Shown: piece by piece, positions 34,948-43,914 of the stretch
Layout: each line of letters starts with the position of its first letter
Numbering within the stretch: the stretch's first letter is position 1
Origin: Firmicutes bacterium UBA7510
GTDB lineage: Bacteria; Bacillota; Clostridia; Tissierellales; Sedimentibacteraceae
Length of the DNA: 50,849 nt
Direction: 5' to 3'
Assembly (NCBI GenBank): GCA_002479485.1
Contig: DLNM01000055.1
Location: 1 to 50,849 of the forward strand
Translations under genes and position numbers: made by a program
Notes under the pieces: model-generated
Told to the model about the DNA's origin: nothing
Databases searched by the model: none
What the model saw: only the letters and a program-made list of their open reading frames with translations

Positions 34948-35559
34948 CTACCCATTTTGTAAAATTCTATTAATTTCATGATCAATTCTTTTCTTAATAG
35001 TTTTCTGTGCTTCATCGATGATATATTTATTAATATCTTTAGTACCAAGCATTTCAGGAATAGAAGGACCATACAAAGGAATTAATTCTTCAAGTCCTTT
35101 TCCTTTTTTTGTTTTTTTACCTTTAAGTCTTTCATAAACTCCAACATGCCCACTAGCGAATTTAACTACAAATCCTTTACTCTGCTTATCATCTCCACTT
35201 AAATTTTTAGTGCTTCCGTTTTTTAAAACCTGTGCAACATGATATTCAGGTCTACTTTTAATAGAGGTTGGTTTATTTGGACTAACCTTAAATTTATTAA
35301 GCGCAATTTTATAACCGACAGAATTTATATAACCTGTAAGATTTGTAATTTTAGCCTTCTGTGGTTTAGGTATTGCTTCTCTAACATCCTTAGGTTTTAC
35401 TAAGTATTTCTCACTTGCCTTCTTCACCATGTTAGATTTAACATTAGTAATAGCTCTATTTATTGCATTAACCAAAACATACGGTGCTTTACTTTCCATA
35501 CCTTTTAATCTTTTACTAATCTTTTTAACATCAATATCTTGGACTTTTATTTCAATCAT
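34948..35559 (-). CDS. Minor tail protein Z-like
   Basis: 203 residues, strongly basic. The start VKKISKRLKGMESKAPYVLVNAINRAITNVKSNM and YLVKPKDVREAI match the prophage minor tail protein Z (gpZ) family. It is needed for correct tail completion in lambda. AT-rich with no sign of truncation. Confidence 0.75.
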   Translation of the reverse strand: MIEIKVQDIDVKKISKRLKGMESKAPYVLVNAINRAITNVKSNMVKKASEKYLVKPKDVREAIPKPQKAKITNLTGYINSVGYKIALNKFKVSPNKPTSIKSRPEYHVAQVLKNGSTKNLSGDDKQSKGFVVKFASGHVGVYERLKGKKTKKGKGLEELIPLYGPSIPEMLGTKDINKYIIDEAQKTIKKRIDHEINRILQNG

Positions 35560-35570
35560 AAAATCACCAA

Positions 35571-35891
35571 CTATACATTTGCTTCAAGAATTATTTCTAA
35601 AACACTACCAAATTTAGATGATGATAAAACTCTATATATATCATTATCAAACATAATAATATTGTCCTTTGTAGGCATATATCCCAAATCGGTCTCTCTA
35701 ATATAGAACAATAATTCAGCTGTGCTAATTTCATTTGAATATTGAGCTTTAGATTTTAATTCAGATAATTTATAATTATCAACAATAACTACAACATTAT
35801 CTTTATTATTAATTCTGTGTAAACTAGCTAACTCCGATAAATTAAACAATATATTATTAACATCATAATCAACCATTTCTTTAAAATTCAT
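35571..35891 (-). CDS. Probable head-tail joining protein
   Basis: 106 residues, not clearly recognisable. It has a helix (MNFKEMVDYDVNNILFNLSELASL) followed by beta segments (VVVIVDNYK, DLGYMPTKDNIIMFDNDIYRVLSSSK), similar in plan to lambda FII-type joining proteins. It lies between the capsid decoration gene and the Z-like gene, where FII sits in lambda-like phages. Confidence 0.55.
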   Translation of the reverse strand: MNFKEMVDYDVNNILFNLSELASLHRINNKDNVVVIVDNYKLSELKSKAQYSNEISTAELLFYIRETDLGYMPTKDNIIMFDNDIYRVLSSSKFGSVLEIILEANV

Positions 35892-35923
35892 ATATTACCC
35901 CCAAAGAGGGGGAGCGATGCTCC

Positions 35924-36250
35924 CTAATTTATTCTTACTAAAGCTACTGCACCAGCTGTTACTTTAGCTTCTACTGCCATACCTATAGTTACTGTCAATG
36001 AACCTTTTGTTTTTGTAGCCTTTCCAGTTGCATCTAAATATAAAACATCACCTACAACAAAAGCTTCAGTTGTAATTGCTGGTACTTCATAAACACCAAC
36101 TAAATTAACACCTCCAGTAGCACCTACAGCTATATCTTCAGCAGCAACTCCAACTCTTACTCCTAACGTAACAATATCACCATAGCTTATTTTACTTGCT
36201 CCTGAATTTGTGTAATCAATTGTATTTCCATTTTGAATAAACTTTGACAT
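35924..36250 (-). CDS. DUF2190 capsid decoration-like protein
   Basis: 108 residues with the DUF2190 pattern (FIQNGNTIDYTNSGASKISYGDIV...GATGGVNLVGVYEVPAIT...VGDVLYLDATGKATK). In related phages such proteins sit directly after the major capsid gene and are thought to decorate or cement the capsid. GGAGGAG precedes the ATG. Confidence 0.85.
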   Translation of the reverse strand: MSKFIQNGNTIDYTNSGASKISYGDIVTLGVRVGVAAEDIAVGATGGVNLVGVYEVPAITTEAFVVGDVLYLDATGKATKTKGSLTVTIGMAVEAKVTAGAVALVRIN

Positions 36251-36296
36251 TTAGATCTCCTCCAATCTCATATTGATAATTAAAAAATGCTGGATA

Positions 36297-38159
36297 TTAA
36301 TTTCCAACATTTTTATATAATCCTCTGTAATCAAGAACATTTACACCATAATCAATATAAATTCTCCACTCCATACCCAAATAATCAAATCCAACTCTTG
36401 ATTCAAGCTTAGGCATATCTTCACCGTTTAAGTATGTAACCTCAATTGTATCTATATCTAATGCAGAAGCTGCTAAATACCATGCATTACCTGTTAACTC
36501 TGCATCAACAACTAGGTCTAATGAATTTCTAAATACATTTGCAACACCGGCATTTGAACCACTAGGGTCTGCGGTTGAATTTAATAACTGTAATGCTTCA
36601 ACTTCCTTATCTGGTGAAACAAGTAAAAATTTAGGTGAAATATTTAATGTCTCTTTTCCTCTTAAATTCTTTTGCTTTCTCATTGCAGCTTTACCAGCTC
36701 CTAGTGTTACTACGCTTATAGCACCACCGGAAGATGCAAGATTGCTATGGTCTGCATGGAATAAAGCTTTGTTATCATATATACTGCCATTGGTTGTTAA
36801 TATACTATATACTAACTTGTTAATACCTCTTCCAGCAGCTCTAACATATGCTTCTGGTATTCTAGTTAATATACTGATATCATCATTTATCAACGCTTGT
36901 CTAGTTATTCCGAATTTTTTACCAAAAGTAGCTATTTTTTTAGTTGCTTTAGAATCTGACATTTCATCAAACTTAAATTCACCTGTCTGTGACATTTTAG
37001 ATAATTCACCAGCTTCAGAAATTTGATATACTTCAGCATCTTTAAAATCTGTATTACTTCCACGACCTGTCCAAGCTTGGAAAGTTGTATTATTTCCACT
37101 GTAAGCTGTAGCCATAGATTTGTTAACTGATGATGATAAAATACTAGCAAACTGACTATCAGGTGATAGTGCTCTCTTAAATAATTCTTCATTGTCTAAT
37201 CTTTGGGCATTAGAAACACCTTCACGAATTAAACAATCAATAGCAATATCTCTTAAAGATAAAGCTCTAAATTCTCTAGCACCATCTGCAGGTTTTTCTA
37301 TACTTCTACCTGATCTCATTATAATTGCATCTGATGCTGCCTCTCTAACTTTTTCAGATTCATCCTTTGTTACTTTTACACTAGATATAGAAGGTTTATT
37401 TCTTTCTTTAATTTGTTCAAGCACTAATGATCTTACTTCATCAATAGTTTTACCTTCTGCTATGTACGAGTTTGAATCAATATCAAACTCTCTACATAGT
37501 GAATTTATATCAGTTACTCTTTGTCTTTCTGCTACAATAGCAGCTTGTCTTTCTGCATCTACATTTACTGTAGCTACAGGTGGTTCATTTAAATTTGGTA
37601 AATTAGGCATGTTATTATCCTCTCTTTCATTATCTAATTCTCTTCCAACTCCAACCGAATCATCAGCTGGTACTGACACAACTGATATTTCAAGCGGTGT
37701 CCATCTAGTAGCTATATATGCAGGTCCTGTATATCTCCCATTAGAAGACATTTTACCTGCCATAACTTCCTCCCATACATCAACAGAATATCCTACAGAT
37801 ATTCCTTTTAATGTGCCACTTTTAACTTTTTTATAAATTCTTTCAGATTCATCATCATCATCAAAGACAATGTCAGCATAAGTTTTCTTTTCAGTGTCAT
37901 CAACTCTAGCATTTTCAATTTTACCTATTACTACATCACGTTTATGATTAAATAATGCAACTCCTATTGAATTAATGCGGTCTAAAATTACACAACCTGC
38001 ATCATGTGATAAAATCTCACTGCCAAACCATCTGCTTACAGCTTGCTCAGATGAAAATGATATACTTACTCTTCTTTCATCTTCATTCATTTCTCGTATT
38101 GCAAAATCAATTGTCCTTTGCTGTTGAATTCCCGATGTCGGTTTCTTTACTTTGGTCAT
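36297..38159 (-). CDS. Prohead protease and major capsid protein fusion
   Basis: About 620 residues in two parts. Residues 1-180 are an S78-type prohead protease: IGVALFNHKRDVVIGKI supplies the His and GTLKGISVGYSV the Ser. After a charged linker (VDAERQAAIVAERQRV) the C-terminal part is a Mu gpT/HK97-like major capsid domain (EFRALSLRDIAIDCL, KKFGITRQALINDDI, YNGEDMP-like region and a WRIYIDYGVNVLDYRGLYKN end). The protease would cut itself from the capsid subunit during prohead maturation. GGAGG 8 nt before the ATG at 38159. The first 53 nt overlap the portal gene. Confidence 0.9.
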   Translation of the reverse strand: MTKVKKPTSGIQQQRTIDFAIREMNEDERRVSISFSSEQAVSRWFGSEILSHDAGCVILDRINSIGVALFNHKRDVVIGKIENARVDDTEKKTYADIVFDDDDESERIYKKVKSGTLKGISVGYSVDVWEEVMAGKMSSNGRYTGPAYIATRWTPLEISVVSVPADDSVGVGRELDNEREDNNMPNLPNLNEPPVATVNVDAERQAAIVAERQRVTDINSLCREFDIDSNSYIAEGKTIDEVRSLVLEQIKERNKPSISSVKVTKDESEKVREAASDAIIMRSGRSIEKPADGAREFRALSLRDIAIDCLIREGVSNAQRLDNEELFKRALSPDSQFASILSSSVNKSMATAYSGNNTTFQAWTGRGSNTDFKDAEVYQISEAGELSKMSQTGEFKFDEMSDSKATKKIATFGKKFGITRQALINDDISILTRIPEAYVRAAGRGINKLVYSILTTNGSIYDNKALFHADHSNLASSGGAISVVTLGAGKAAMRKQKNLRGKETLNISPKFLLVSPDKEVEALQLLNSTADPSGSNAGVANVFRNSLDLVVDAELTGNAWYLAASALDIDTIEVTYLNGEDMPKLESRVGFDYLGMEWRIYIDYGVNVLDYRGLYKNVGN

Positions 38160-39609
38160 TGTTAGCACCTCCTAACCCTAATTTTTCTAATATTTCTAAT
38201 TCTTTTTGTCGTTGTTCAATAACTTCATTCCAGTCTAGTCCTCGACTACTGCAAATATTTTGTAAAGTATCCATGTTTGATTCTACAGCTTTAATATTTG
38301 CGTTTACTTCTTTTAATGGATCTATCCAACTCCATCCAGGAGTAACCCAATCGTGCTTTAAATATCTTTTTTTATTATTCCAAAAATCTAATATATTTAA
38401 GGTTCCTTGCAACACTGCAGATATAAAGAACTCTGTGTAAACTTCAATACAAAGGTGTTCTATAATATAATGTTGCCACATCTCATAAGTTCTTTGGTCT
38501 TCCAATAAACCCTGTCTAGCGCTAGAATAATTAACTTGAGACATATCTCTTGAAACTGCTTCATAACTTAATCCTTGACCGCTTCCTGCTAGTCTTTGTT
38601 GAGTTGTTATAAATTCTTTTGCATTACTAGATTGACCTGATGGATTTATAGCTGTTACTGATTCGCCGGGATTTAACTCTTGTATCATTCCTGGAGATAT
38701 TGTTCTTGCTTTATATCCACTCTGTTCATCTTTAGAATTTAAGCCTCTACCCATGCCATTAGAACCAGGACTATTTTTAGTGATAAAAACAGATAAACAA
38801 GCTAAAATTCTTTCTTTAACACTTACAGCCTCAGCAAACTCATTAATATCTCTAACTCTAGTTATTGTTTTTGCAAAAGATGAAATTTCCCTTATTTGAC
38901 TAGGCCTTGTTTTATCCAATAAAAAAATGACTCTTTTTGAGTCAATCCTTTCACTTTTACCAGTATAATATCCATCTGGTGTATACTCTTTAAACCAGTA
39001 ACCAACAGGCTTATTATATTTATTTAGCTCTATACCATCTACAATTCTGTTACTATTTACAATACCAGGTAAGCTATTTTTTGAGATATCAAGCTCATCA
39101 ACTTCTCTAATCTGTAGTTGAAAAGGAACATCACCTTCATCGGTATATGTTTTAACAAAAAGAATTCCTCCATCAACTTTGATTCTTCTCATAGCCATTT
39201 GTTGCATTTCACTGAAACATTGTTGACCAGTTATATCACAATTTCTAGCTCTACACCATTCTTTCCAAAGCTCTTCAACCTGTCTATTTAAATCTTTATG
39301 ATCTTCACCATTACTGTCCTTAATTTTAGCCTGTAATTTCATCCCACTACCAATAACATTGCGCACAAATGGTGATATAATCGCTTCTGCTATATCTGAA
39401 TTTCTTTCAAGGTCTCTAGCTCTAGCTCTTATTATATCCCTATTATGTTTATCTGTTTGTTGTGCAGTAGCATTAGTCGCATTCCAACTACTATTAGGTC
39501 TCTCTTTAGATCCAGAATCATAAAATTGTCTTAATGACTCTCTCCAAGCTAATCTACTATAGCCCCATTTTGGAGAAACAGCACCTATACATTTATCTAT
39601 TATGTTCAT
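38107..39609 (-). CDS. Phage portal protein (lambda gpB family)
   Basis: About 500 residues. The signature AWRESLRQFYDSGSKERPNSSWNATN, RDLERNSDIAEAIISPFVRNVIGSGM and RLAGSGQGLSYEAVSRDMSQVNYSSARQGLLED match the lambda-type portal family. It forms the dodecameric DNA entry ring and head-tail vertex. The ATG at 39609 has GGAGGTG 7 nt upstream. The last 53 nt overlap the capsid gene. Confidence 0.93.
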   Translation of the reverse strand: MNIIDKCIGAVSPKWGYSRLAWRESLRQFYDSGSKERPNSSWNATNATAQQTDKHNRDIIRARARDLERNSDIAEAIISPFVRNVIGSGMKLQAKIKDSNGEDHKDLNRQVEELWKEWCRARNCDITGQQCFSEMQQMAMRRIKVDGGILFVKTYTDEGDVPFQLQIREVDELDISKNSLPGIVNSNRIVDGIELNKYNKPVGYWFKEYTPDGYYTGKSERIDSKRVIFLLDKTRPSQIREISSFAKTITRVRDINEFAEAVSVKERILACLSVFITKNSPGSNGMGRGLNSKDEQSGYKARTISPGMIQELNPGESVTAINPSGQSSNAKEFITTQQRLAGSGQGLSYEAVSRDMSQVNYSSARQGLLEDQRTYEMWQHYIIEHLCIEVYTEFFISAVLQGTLNILDFWNNKKRYLKHDWVTPGWSWIDPLKEVNANIKAVESNMDTLQNICSSRGLDWNEVIEQRQKELEILEKLGLGGANNDQSKETDIGNSTAKDN

Positions 39610-39623
39610 GTTTTCACCTCCAT

Positions 39624-39833
39624 TCACCTCCTGTCAAAGACCGCAACATATGTTGTACCATTATCTTGATTAGCTAATTCTTGTTGAAGTCTTCTTCTTT
39701 CATTGTATAAATCAACTAAATTAGCTTTCTTAACAGAACTAGAGCCTATTCTATATTCTTGTGCTCCATTTTCTATAGCTGATATTGCATTATTTATTTG
39801 AGTCAATTGTTCTTCAACTTTTATCTTAACCAA
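39624..39833 (-). CDS. Head-tail joining protein gpW
   Basis: 69 residues, two helices separated by YRIGSSSVKKANL, as in lambda gpW, which completes the head below the portal. It starts with TTG and overlaps the terminase end by 13 nt, so translation is probably coupled. Confidence 0.85.
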   Translation of the reverse strand: MVKIKVEEQLTQINNAISAIENGAQEYRIGSSSVKKANLVDLYNERRRLQQELANQDNGTTYVAVFDRR

Positions 39834-41650
39834 CTCCCTCCATTAGAATTAATCCAATTGTTATTATTTTCTAACCAGCTATTTTGATTAGGTTGCATTT
39901 CTTCATGTCTATCTTCGTTTTCATGCTGCCTATCAGCATTTATTCTTCGTATACCGCATATTTCAGCAGCACAATAACAATATACCTCTGCATCTAAATA
40001 GTGATTATCTACATTTGTCTTTTTAGGTTTCCAAGTTTCTATTAACTTTCCAGCCTTATTTTTTTCAATCACTTTATGTTCTGATGATATTTGTTCAGCA
40101 TAATCCAAATCACAATCATCAGATATATAAAAACCACCTTCACTTCTTTTTAACCTAGCAAAAATCATGTCTTTATAAAATGCTGTATCGATTAAAATTA
40201 ATTTCATTCCATTTGCAGAACTTCCATCTTTATCAATAATTGAAATAGTATACTTAGTATACATTTTTTTACTCGCGCCTTTACCAGGAATGCACCACTC
40301 TGTATTATAAGCACAAAAATCATATACATCATCTGTTTGGTCGCCCGAGTCCATAATGCATAAGTTAACTCTGTACTCATTGCCTTTTCTGTCATAAAAT
40401 ACTTGATTCATTATGTTTTCAATTTCTGCAAAGCTAAAAACTTGACCATGTAATATATTACAATTAGTCATGTCTGCTTGCCACGCTCTAATAGTAAAAT
40501 ATAAACTTTTCTTTTGAACGTCAGTTCCAGCAGTTATTAATACAGTTCCATCAGGTACAACTAAACTATCATATCCGCTTTTTCTTTCTAGTATCTTTTC
40601 AGCCGTTGTAGAATTTTCTACATCTTCCCAAGGTTCAGCCAACCATGAATTTATAAAGTTCATTAAAAGCTCTGGATTATTTTTACTCTTTACAAATTCA
40701 GCTGCTATATCTCCAAATTTAACCCAAGGCGAATAAAAAGTATTAATCCAAAATGCAACTTTTCTATTGCCATTGTCTTTTACTTTTTGCCATTCACCAT
40801 TTTTAATCATTTGCATTTTATGCATATCAGTTATTACTTTGCCACATTCTACACATACATAATATGCACAATTTCTTGCTTCCTCAGGATGTTTTGTTTT
40901 ATCATATTTAAGCTGTTTAAACTTAAATATTTGTTTATGTCCACAATGAGGACATGGTACAAAATATTTATATTGACTATCTGCATTAATCCATTCTTGC
41001 CATATAGGTCCTGTTTTTAAAGTTGGAGTAGAAGTTTTAACTATTTTCTTATTATTAGCAAATGTTTTTGTCCTTTCTCTTGCTAATGATATTGGGTCTG
41101 CTTCTTTACCAGCATTTGTTGGATATTTATCTATTTCATCTAAAAATAAATATCTTATAGGTCTTGAAGCTAAGCTTGAAGGTGAATTTGCACCACTTAA
41201 TACAAGATACATACCATCAAATTGAAGCTCTAGTCTCTTAGAATCTTCATCAAACTTGTCAAATAACGCTGTCGAGAGTCTAACCATTGGCTTAATTCTA
41301 TTATCACTAGTAAATTCAGCCAGTTCTAATGTAGGATAAACAACTAATGCCGGTGAAGGATCCTGTGCTATTATATAACCAATACAGTTATTTAAACTTT
41401 CAGTACCTCCTACCTGTGTTGGTTTTACAAAAGTTACTTCCTCAACCTCAGGATCAGTAAAACTATCCATAATTTCTTTTAGGTATGGTGTTTGTTCTGT
41501 CCTCCAAACACCTGGCATAGCTGATGTTTTTTCATCAAGTATTCTATATTTATCAGCCCATTCACTTACCGTTAGCTTTTCAGGTGGTTTTAATACTTTA
41601 TATGCATCACATATAAAATCACTTGGAATATATTTTGTTTTACTTGACAC
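39821..41650 (-). CDS. Terminase large subunit (lambda gpA family)
   Basis: About 609 residues. The N-terminal ATPase part includes TVSEWADKYRILDEKTSAMPGVWRT, EEVTFVKPTQVGGTESLNN (Walker A region) and RYLFLDEIDKYP (Walker B). A zinc-finger-like CPHCGHK...CVECGK insert follows, then the nuclease part (ITAGTDVQKKSLYFTIRAW, CIMDSGDQTDD). GpA-type terminases package from cos ends, which fits the cos-like region nearby. The GTG at 41650 with AAGGTG upstream is preferred to a GTG three codons earlier. It overlaps the small subunit by 11 nt. Confidence 0.94.
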   Translation of the reverse strand: MSSKTKYIPSDFICDAYKVLKPPEKLTVSEWADKYRILDEKTSAMPGVWRTEQTPYLKEIMDSFTDPEVEEVTFVKPTQVGGTESLNNCIGYIIAQDPSPALVVYPTLELAEFTSDNRIKPMVRLSTALFDKFDEDSKRLELQFDGMYLVLSGANSPSSLASRPIRYLFLDEIDKYPTNAGKEADPISLARERTKTFANNKKIVKTSTPTLKTGPIWQEWINADSQYKYFVPCPHCGHKQIFKFKQLKYDKTKHPEEARNCAYYVCVECGKVITDMHKMQMIKNGEWQKVKDNGNRKVAFWINTFYSPWVKFGDIAAEFVKSKNNPELLMNFINSWLAEPWEDVENSTTAEKILERKSGYDSLVVPDGTVLITAGTDVQKKSLYFTIRAWQADMTNCNILHGQVFSFAEIENIMNQVFYDRKGNEYRVNLCIMDSGDQTDDVYDFCAYNTEWCIPGKGASKKMYTKYTISIIDKDGSSANGMKLILIDTAFYKDMIFARLKRSEGGFYISDDCDLDYAEQISSEHKVIEKNKAGKLIETWKPKKTNVDNHYLDAEVYCYCAAEICGIRRINADRQHENEDRHEEMQPNQNSWLENNNNWINSNGGSWLR

Positions 41651-42176
41651 TAAAATCACACCTTGACATTTGTTCTAAGCTATCATTAATTGTGTCTGTA
41701 ATAAGATTATCTATTTTTCTTGCTTCAACAACATCAACATATCCACCTACTATGCCTGAAACTTTTTTACCCATTCCATATGCTGCTCTCTTAAATACAA
41801 CTAACACACGCTTTAGTTCAGCTATGACATCCTTTTTCTCTAAGTAATCTCCATTAAGTATTGATGTTTTTAGTTCCTGGTGCTCACTCTGCACTTTTTT
41901 AAGCTGAGTTTCATAATATAACTTTTGATAAGGCAAAGGTAAATCATCAGGAGGTAAATTACTGACCTTAGTAGTCAATTTCTCTTCTCTCCAATTAAGA
42001 ACATCATAAAGTGAGAAATAACCATGTTCTGCTTTAGGACAACCTTGTTTCTCCCAGTTATTAACTGTCTGACTTGTTACGTGTAATAAATTAGCTAAAA
42101 ACGAGGTGCTAAAGCAATAATTATTATCAATTAACTTAATATCTTTTTCTGTTATTTTTTTTATTGTTTTAGCCAT
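41640..42176 (-). CDS. Terminase small subunit (Nu1-like)
   Basis: 178 residues. The N-terminus is a MerR/Nu1-type winged helix (STSFLANLLHVTSQTVNNWEKQGCPKAEHGYFSLYDVLNWREE), followed by helices for oligomer formation. It recognises the packaging site and hands DNA to the large subunit. AAGGGTGA before the ATG. Confidence 0.85.
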   Translation of the reverse strand: MAKTIKKITEKDIKLIDNNYCFSTSFLANLLHVTSQTVNNWEKQGCPKAEHGYFSLYDVLNWREEKLTTKVSNLPPDDLPLPYQKLYYETQLKKVQSEHQELKTSILNGDYLEKKDVIAELKRVLVVFKRAAYGMGKKVSGIVGGYVDVVEARKIDNLITDTINDSLEQMSRCDFSVK

Positions 42177-42688
42177 AAAATCACCCTTTTTTATTAGTTA
42201 AATTTTAATATTTGATATATTTTATACATTTTCTTATTTATACAAAATGTAGCATTTCAAATACATATATATACTTTTTTGTATATATATTCAGTATTGC
42301 GTTTTTTAATTTTAAAGTCATTTCAAAATTATTATAGATAGCAAACCCATGGGCTGTCTTCTACCCGCATATCCCCCACCCCTCAGGAAGTACCTTAAAT
42401 TATATTTGCATTGTTATTACAACACTTATATTAATTTTCTACTATAGATTTATACATCAAAGCAATCTAATCAACATCGCTACTTGTTTAATAACTTTTA
42501 TAATAACCACGAACAATATATGTATATCATTGTGATTATTTATGCAAAAACAATTTTGAATGTGCGATTTTCTTAGTAAATAATACATTCATATTTTTCA
42601 CTTGCATTATATATAGGAAATAAAATTATTTTAAAACCTTGAATGTTTATAGTATTATTTTTTAAACATTCAAAAGAAAATAAAAAAA
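42177..42688. other. Probable cos/packaging region, no gene
   Basis: About 510 bp without a gene. The most GC-rich stretch of the prophage lies at 42341-42394 (GCAAACCCATGGGCTGTC...CCCGCATATCCCCCACCCCTCAGG). Nearer the small subunit gene are inverted repeats suited to terminase binding: ACATTTT/AAAATGT near 42225-42248 and AATAC-ATATATATAC/GTATATATAT-TATT near 42260-42297. A cos site just upstream of nu1/A is the lambda arrangement. Confidence 0.5.
42639..42673 (-). terminator. Hairpin after the second recombinase gene
   Basis: An 11-bp perfect stem TTGAATGTTTA/TAAACATTCAA (42639-42649 with 42663-42673) starts 15 nt after the stop of the recombinase; GGTTTT follows on the minus strand. Probably a partial terminator before the packaging region. 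Confidence 0.5.
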
Positions 42689-43285
42689 TTATAGGATTAA
42701 ACTGTTTAATGGTTTACTACTTTCTTTATAAACCATATTGTCTAATCCTAGATATCTTTTAGTTTCTTCTATGCTGCTATGTCCTAGCAATTCTTTAATT
42801 AATAATGTGTTATAATCATTCTCAACCCAAAGGTGATAAGCATAGGTTTTACGCATGCTATGAGCAGTTATATTAATAAGACCAAACATATCTCCAGCAT
42901 CTTTAAGTATTGCAGTTACTCTTGGTACTCCTATATGTTCACCTTTCCTAGACGGAAAAGCATAATCATAATCCTCTTTATTTTTTATATAGGCTTTAAG
43001 TACTTTCTCTAGCTTATCAACTATATAACACCTTCTAGGTTTAATGTTGCATTTTCTAATATTTTTAGAGTTCTTTTTCTTACCTTCTAGTATTTCAAAA
43101 TATCCAACTCTAAGAGCTTCTTTTATGTCACGTATTTTTATTAAAACCAAATCACCAGCTCTATATCCAGTCGCAATTCCTAGTACAAATAAGACATAGT
43201 CTCTTTCGCACTTAGATTTCAAATAATCCTGAATATCTAAAACTTTAGATTTAGACTTAATAGGATTTGAGGGTTGCTTAATCAT
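42689..43285 (-). CDS. Second tyrosine recombinase, catalytic domain only
   Basis: 198 residues, only the catalytic half of a tyrosine recombinase: Arg42 (TGYRAGDL), the Lys-rich hairpin at 69-74, His142 and Arg145 (HSMRKTY), His169 (LGHSSIEETKRYLG) and Tyr178. No core-binding domain. Such short recombinases recur upstream of terminase genes in Firmicute phages with an unproven role, perhaps in genome circularisation or multimer resolution. The start codon overlaps the stop of the upstream 61-residue gene (ATGA). Confidence 0.88.
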   Translation of the reverse strand: MIKQPSNPIKSKSKVLDIQDYLKSKCERDYVLFVLGIATGYRAGDLVLIKIRDIKEALRVGYFEILEGKKKNSKNIRKCNIKPRRCYIVDKLEKVLKAYIKNKEDYDYAFPSRKGEHIGVPRVTAILKDAGDMFGLINITAHSMRKTYAYHLWVENDYNTLLIKELLGHSSIEETKRYLGLDNMVYKESSKPLNSLIL

Positions 43286-43467
43286 CCATTTTTCACCTGC
43301 CGAATAGCTCCCCCAACTCTCTTATAGCTGTCATGGCACATCATTTTTTCAAAGTCTTCAAAGCTTAATTTTTTATCAGTTTTCCGTATTTTTTTATTGT
43401 TTGTAATTTTTACTAGTTCTCTATATACATCTGGTTGTTTGGATCTAATAATATTACCTATAGACAT
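43282..43467 (-). CDS. Hypothetical phage protein, 61 residues
   Basis: Basic, no recognised family (MSIGNIIRSKQPDVYRELV...RVGGAIRQVKNG). GAGGTT before the ATG and a 4-nt overlap with the recombinase gene support coding. It is the first gene after a strong terminator, so it is the entry of the late transcript in this model. Confidence 0.65.
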   Translation of the reverse strand: MSIGNIIRSKQPDVYRELVKITNNKKIRKTDKKLSFEDFEKMMCHDSYKRVGGAIRQVKNG

Positions 43468-43490
43468 AACTTAACCTCTTTTCATGCATT

Positions 43491-43528
43491 AAAAAAGCGC
43501 CATTTAATTTGCTCTAGGCGCTTTTTTT
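43491..43528 (-). terminator. Strong terminator at the entry of the late operon
   Basis: AAAAAAGCGCC (43491-43501) pairs with GGCGCTTTTTTT (43517-43528) around a 15-nt loop. Six T follow the GC stem on the minus strand and seven on the plus strand. It lies between a promoter-like sequence (43577-43609) and the first late gene, a lambda pR'-tR'-like layout. Confidence 0.9.
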
Positions 43529-43576
43529 GATATTAAATAATTTAGAAGGATACTTTTATGGACTTCTACATTTTGT

Positions 43577-43609
43577 ATTATAGCATAAAAAAACTGTCCA
43601 AAAGTGTCC
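43577..43609 (-). promoter_or_regulatory. Candidate late promoter with direct repeats
   Basis: On the minus strand TGC-TATAAT (extended -10, 43577-43582) has no good -35 hexamer. Instead GGACA occurs twice at exactly 10-bp spacing (43595-43599 and 43605-43609), which looks like an activator site. Confidence 0.55.
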
Positions 43610-43622
43610 ATCTTTTATAATT

Positions 43623-43796
43623 TTAAAAAATTTTTTTAGATAGGTTATATGCTACGAAATAGTAATTAATTAAATTTTTCTTAAGCTGATCTGATATGCC
43701 TTCAAAGTTAATGTCTGATATGTACTGCTTAAAATCCACCTCGGTCATGTTACTTAATTCTCTAATTGTCTCTTCTAATTGATAAATAAATTCCAT
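43623..43796 (-). CDS. Small phage protein, 57 residues
   Basis: The frame MEFIYQLEETIRELSNMTEVDFKQ... ends NLSKKIF. GGAGG 5 nt before the ATG indicates a real gene. It is acidic and helical; no known family. It lies directly after the leader with promoter and terminator (43809-43943), so its expression depends on read-through of that terminator. Confidence 0.75.
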   Translation of the reverse strand: MEFIYQLEETIRELSNMTEVDFKQYISDINFEGISDQLKKNLINYYFVAYNLSKKIF

Positions 43797-43808
43797 AGGA
43801 CCTCCTTG

Positions 43809-43899
43809 TTTTTATTAGACAGGAATCAAAAAATAAAAAAGTGCAAATTCCACCACGGGAACTCACACTTATAGAATTTAATTCCATATCTAATAAAAA
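43809..43899 (-). ncRNA. Leader RNA/attenuator with terminator
   Basis: Starting near 43908, the transcript forms a 13-bp stem (43858-43870 with 43839-43851, three G-U pairs) with loop CGTGGT followed by TTTTTTATTTTTT: a complete intrinsic terminator giving an RNA of about 75 nt. An 11-bp outer pairing (43889-43899 with 43809-43819) encloses it and ends just before the ribosome site of the next gene. Confidence 0.65.
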
Positions 43900-43914
43900 A
43901 TTATTTATGATTTT

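Noticed and set aside
36742..37836. Long plus-strand frames opposite the capsid gene
   Set aside because: Antisense shadows of the protease-capsid fusion; no ribosome sites or recognisable domains.
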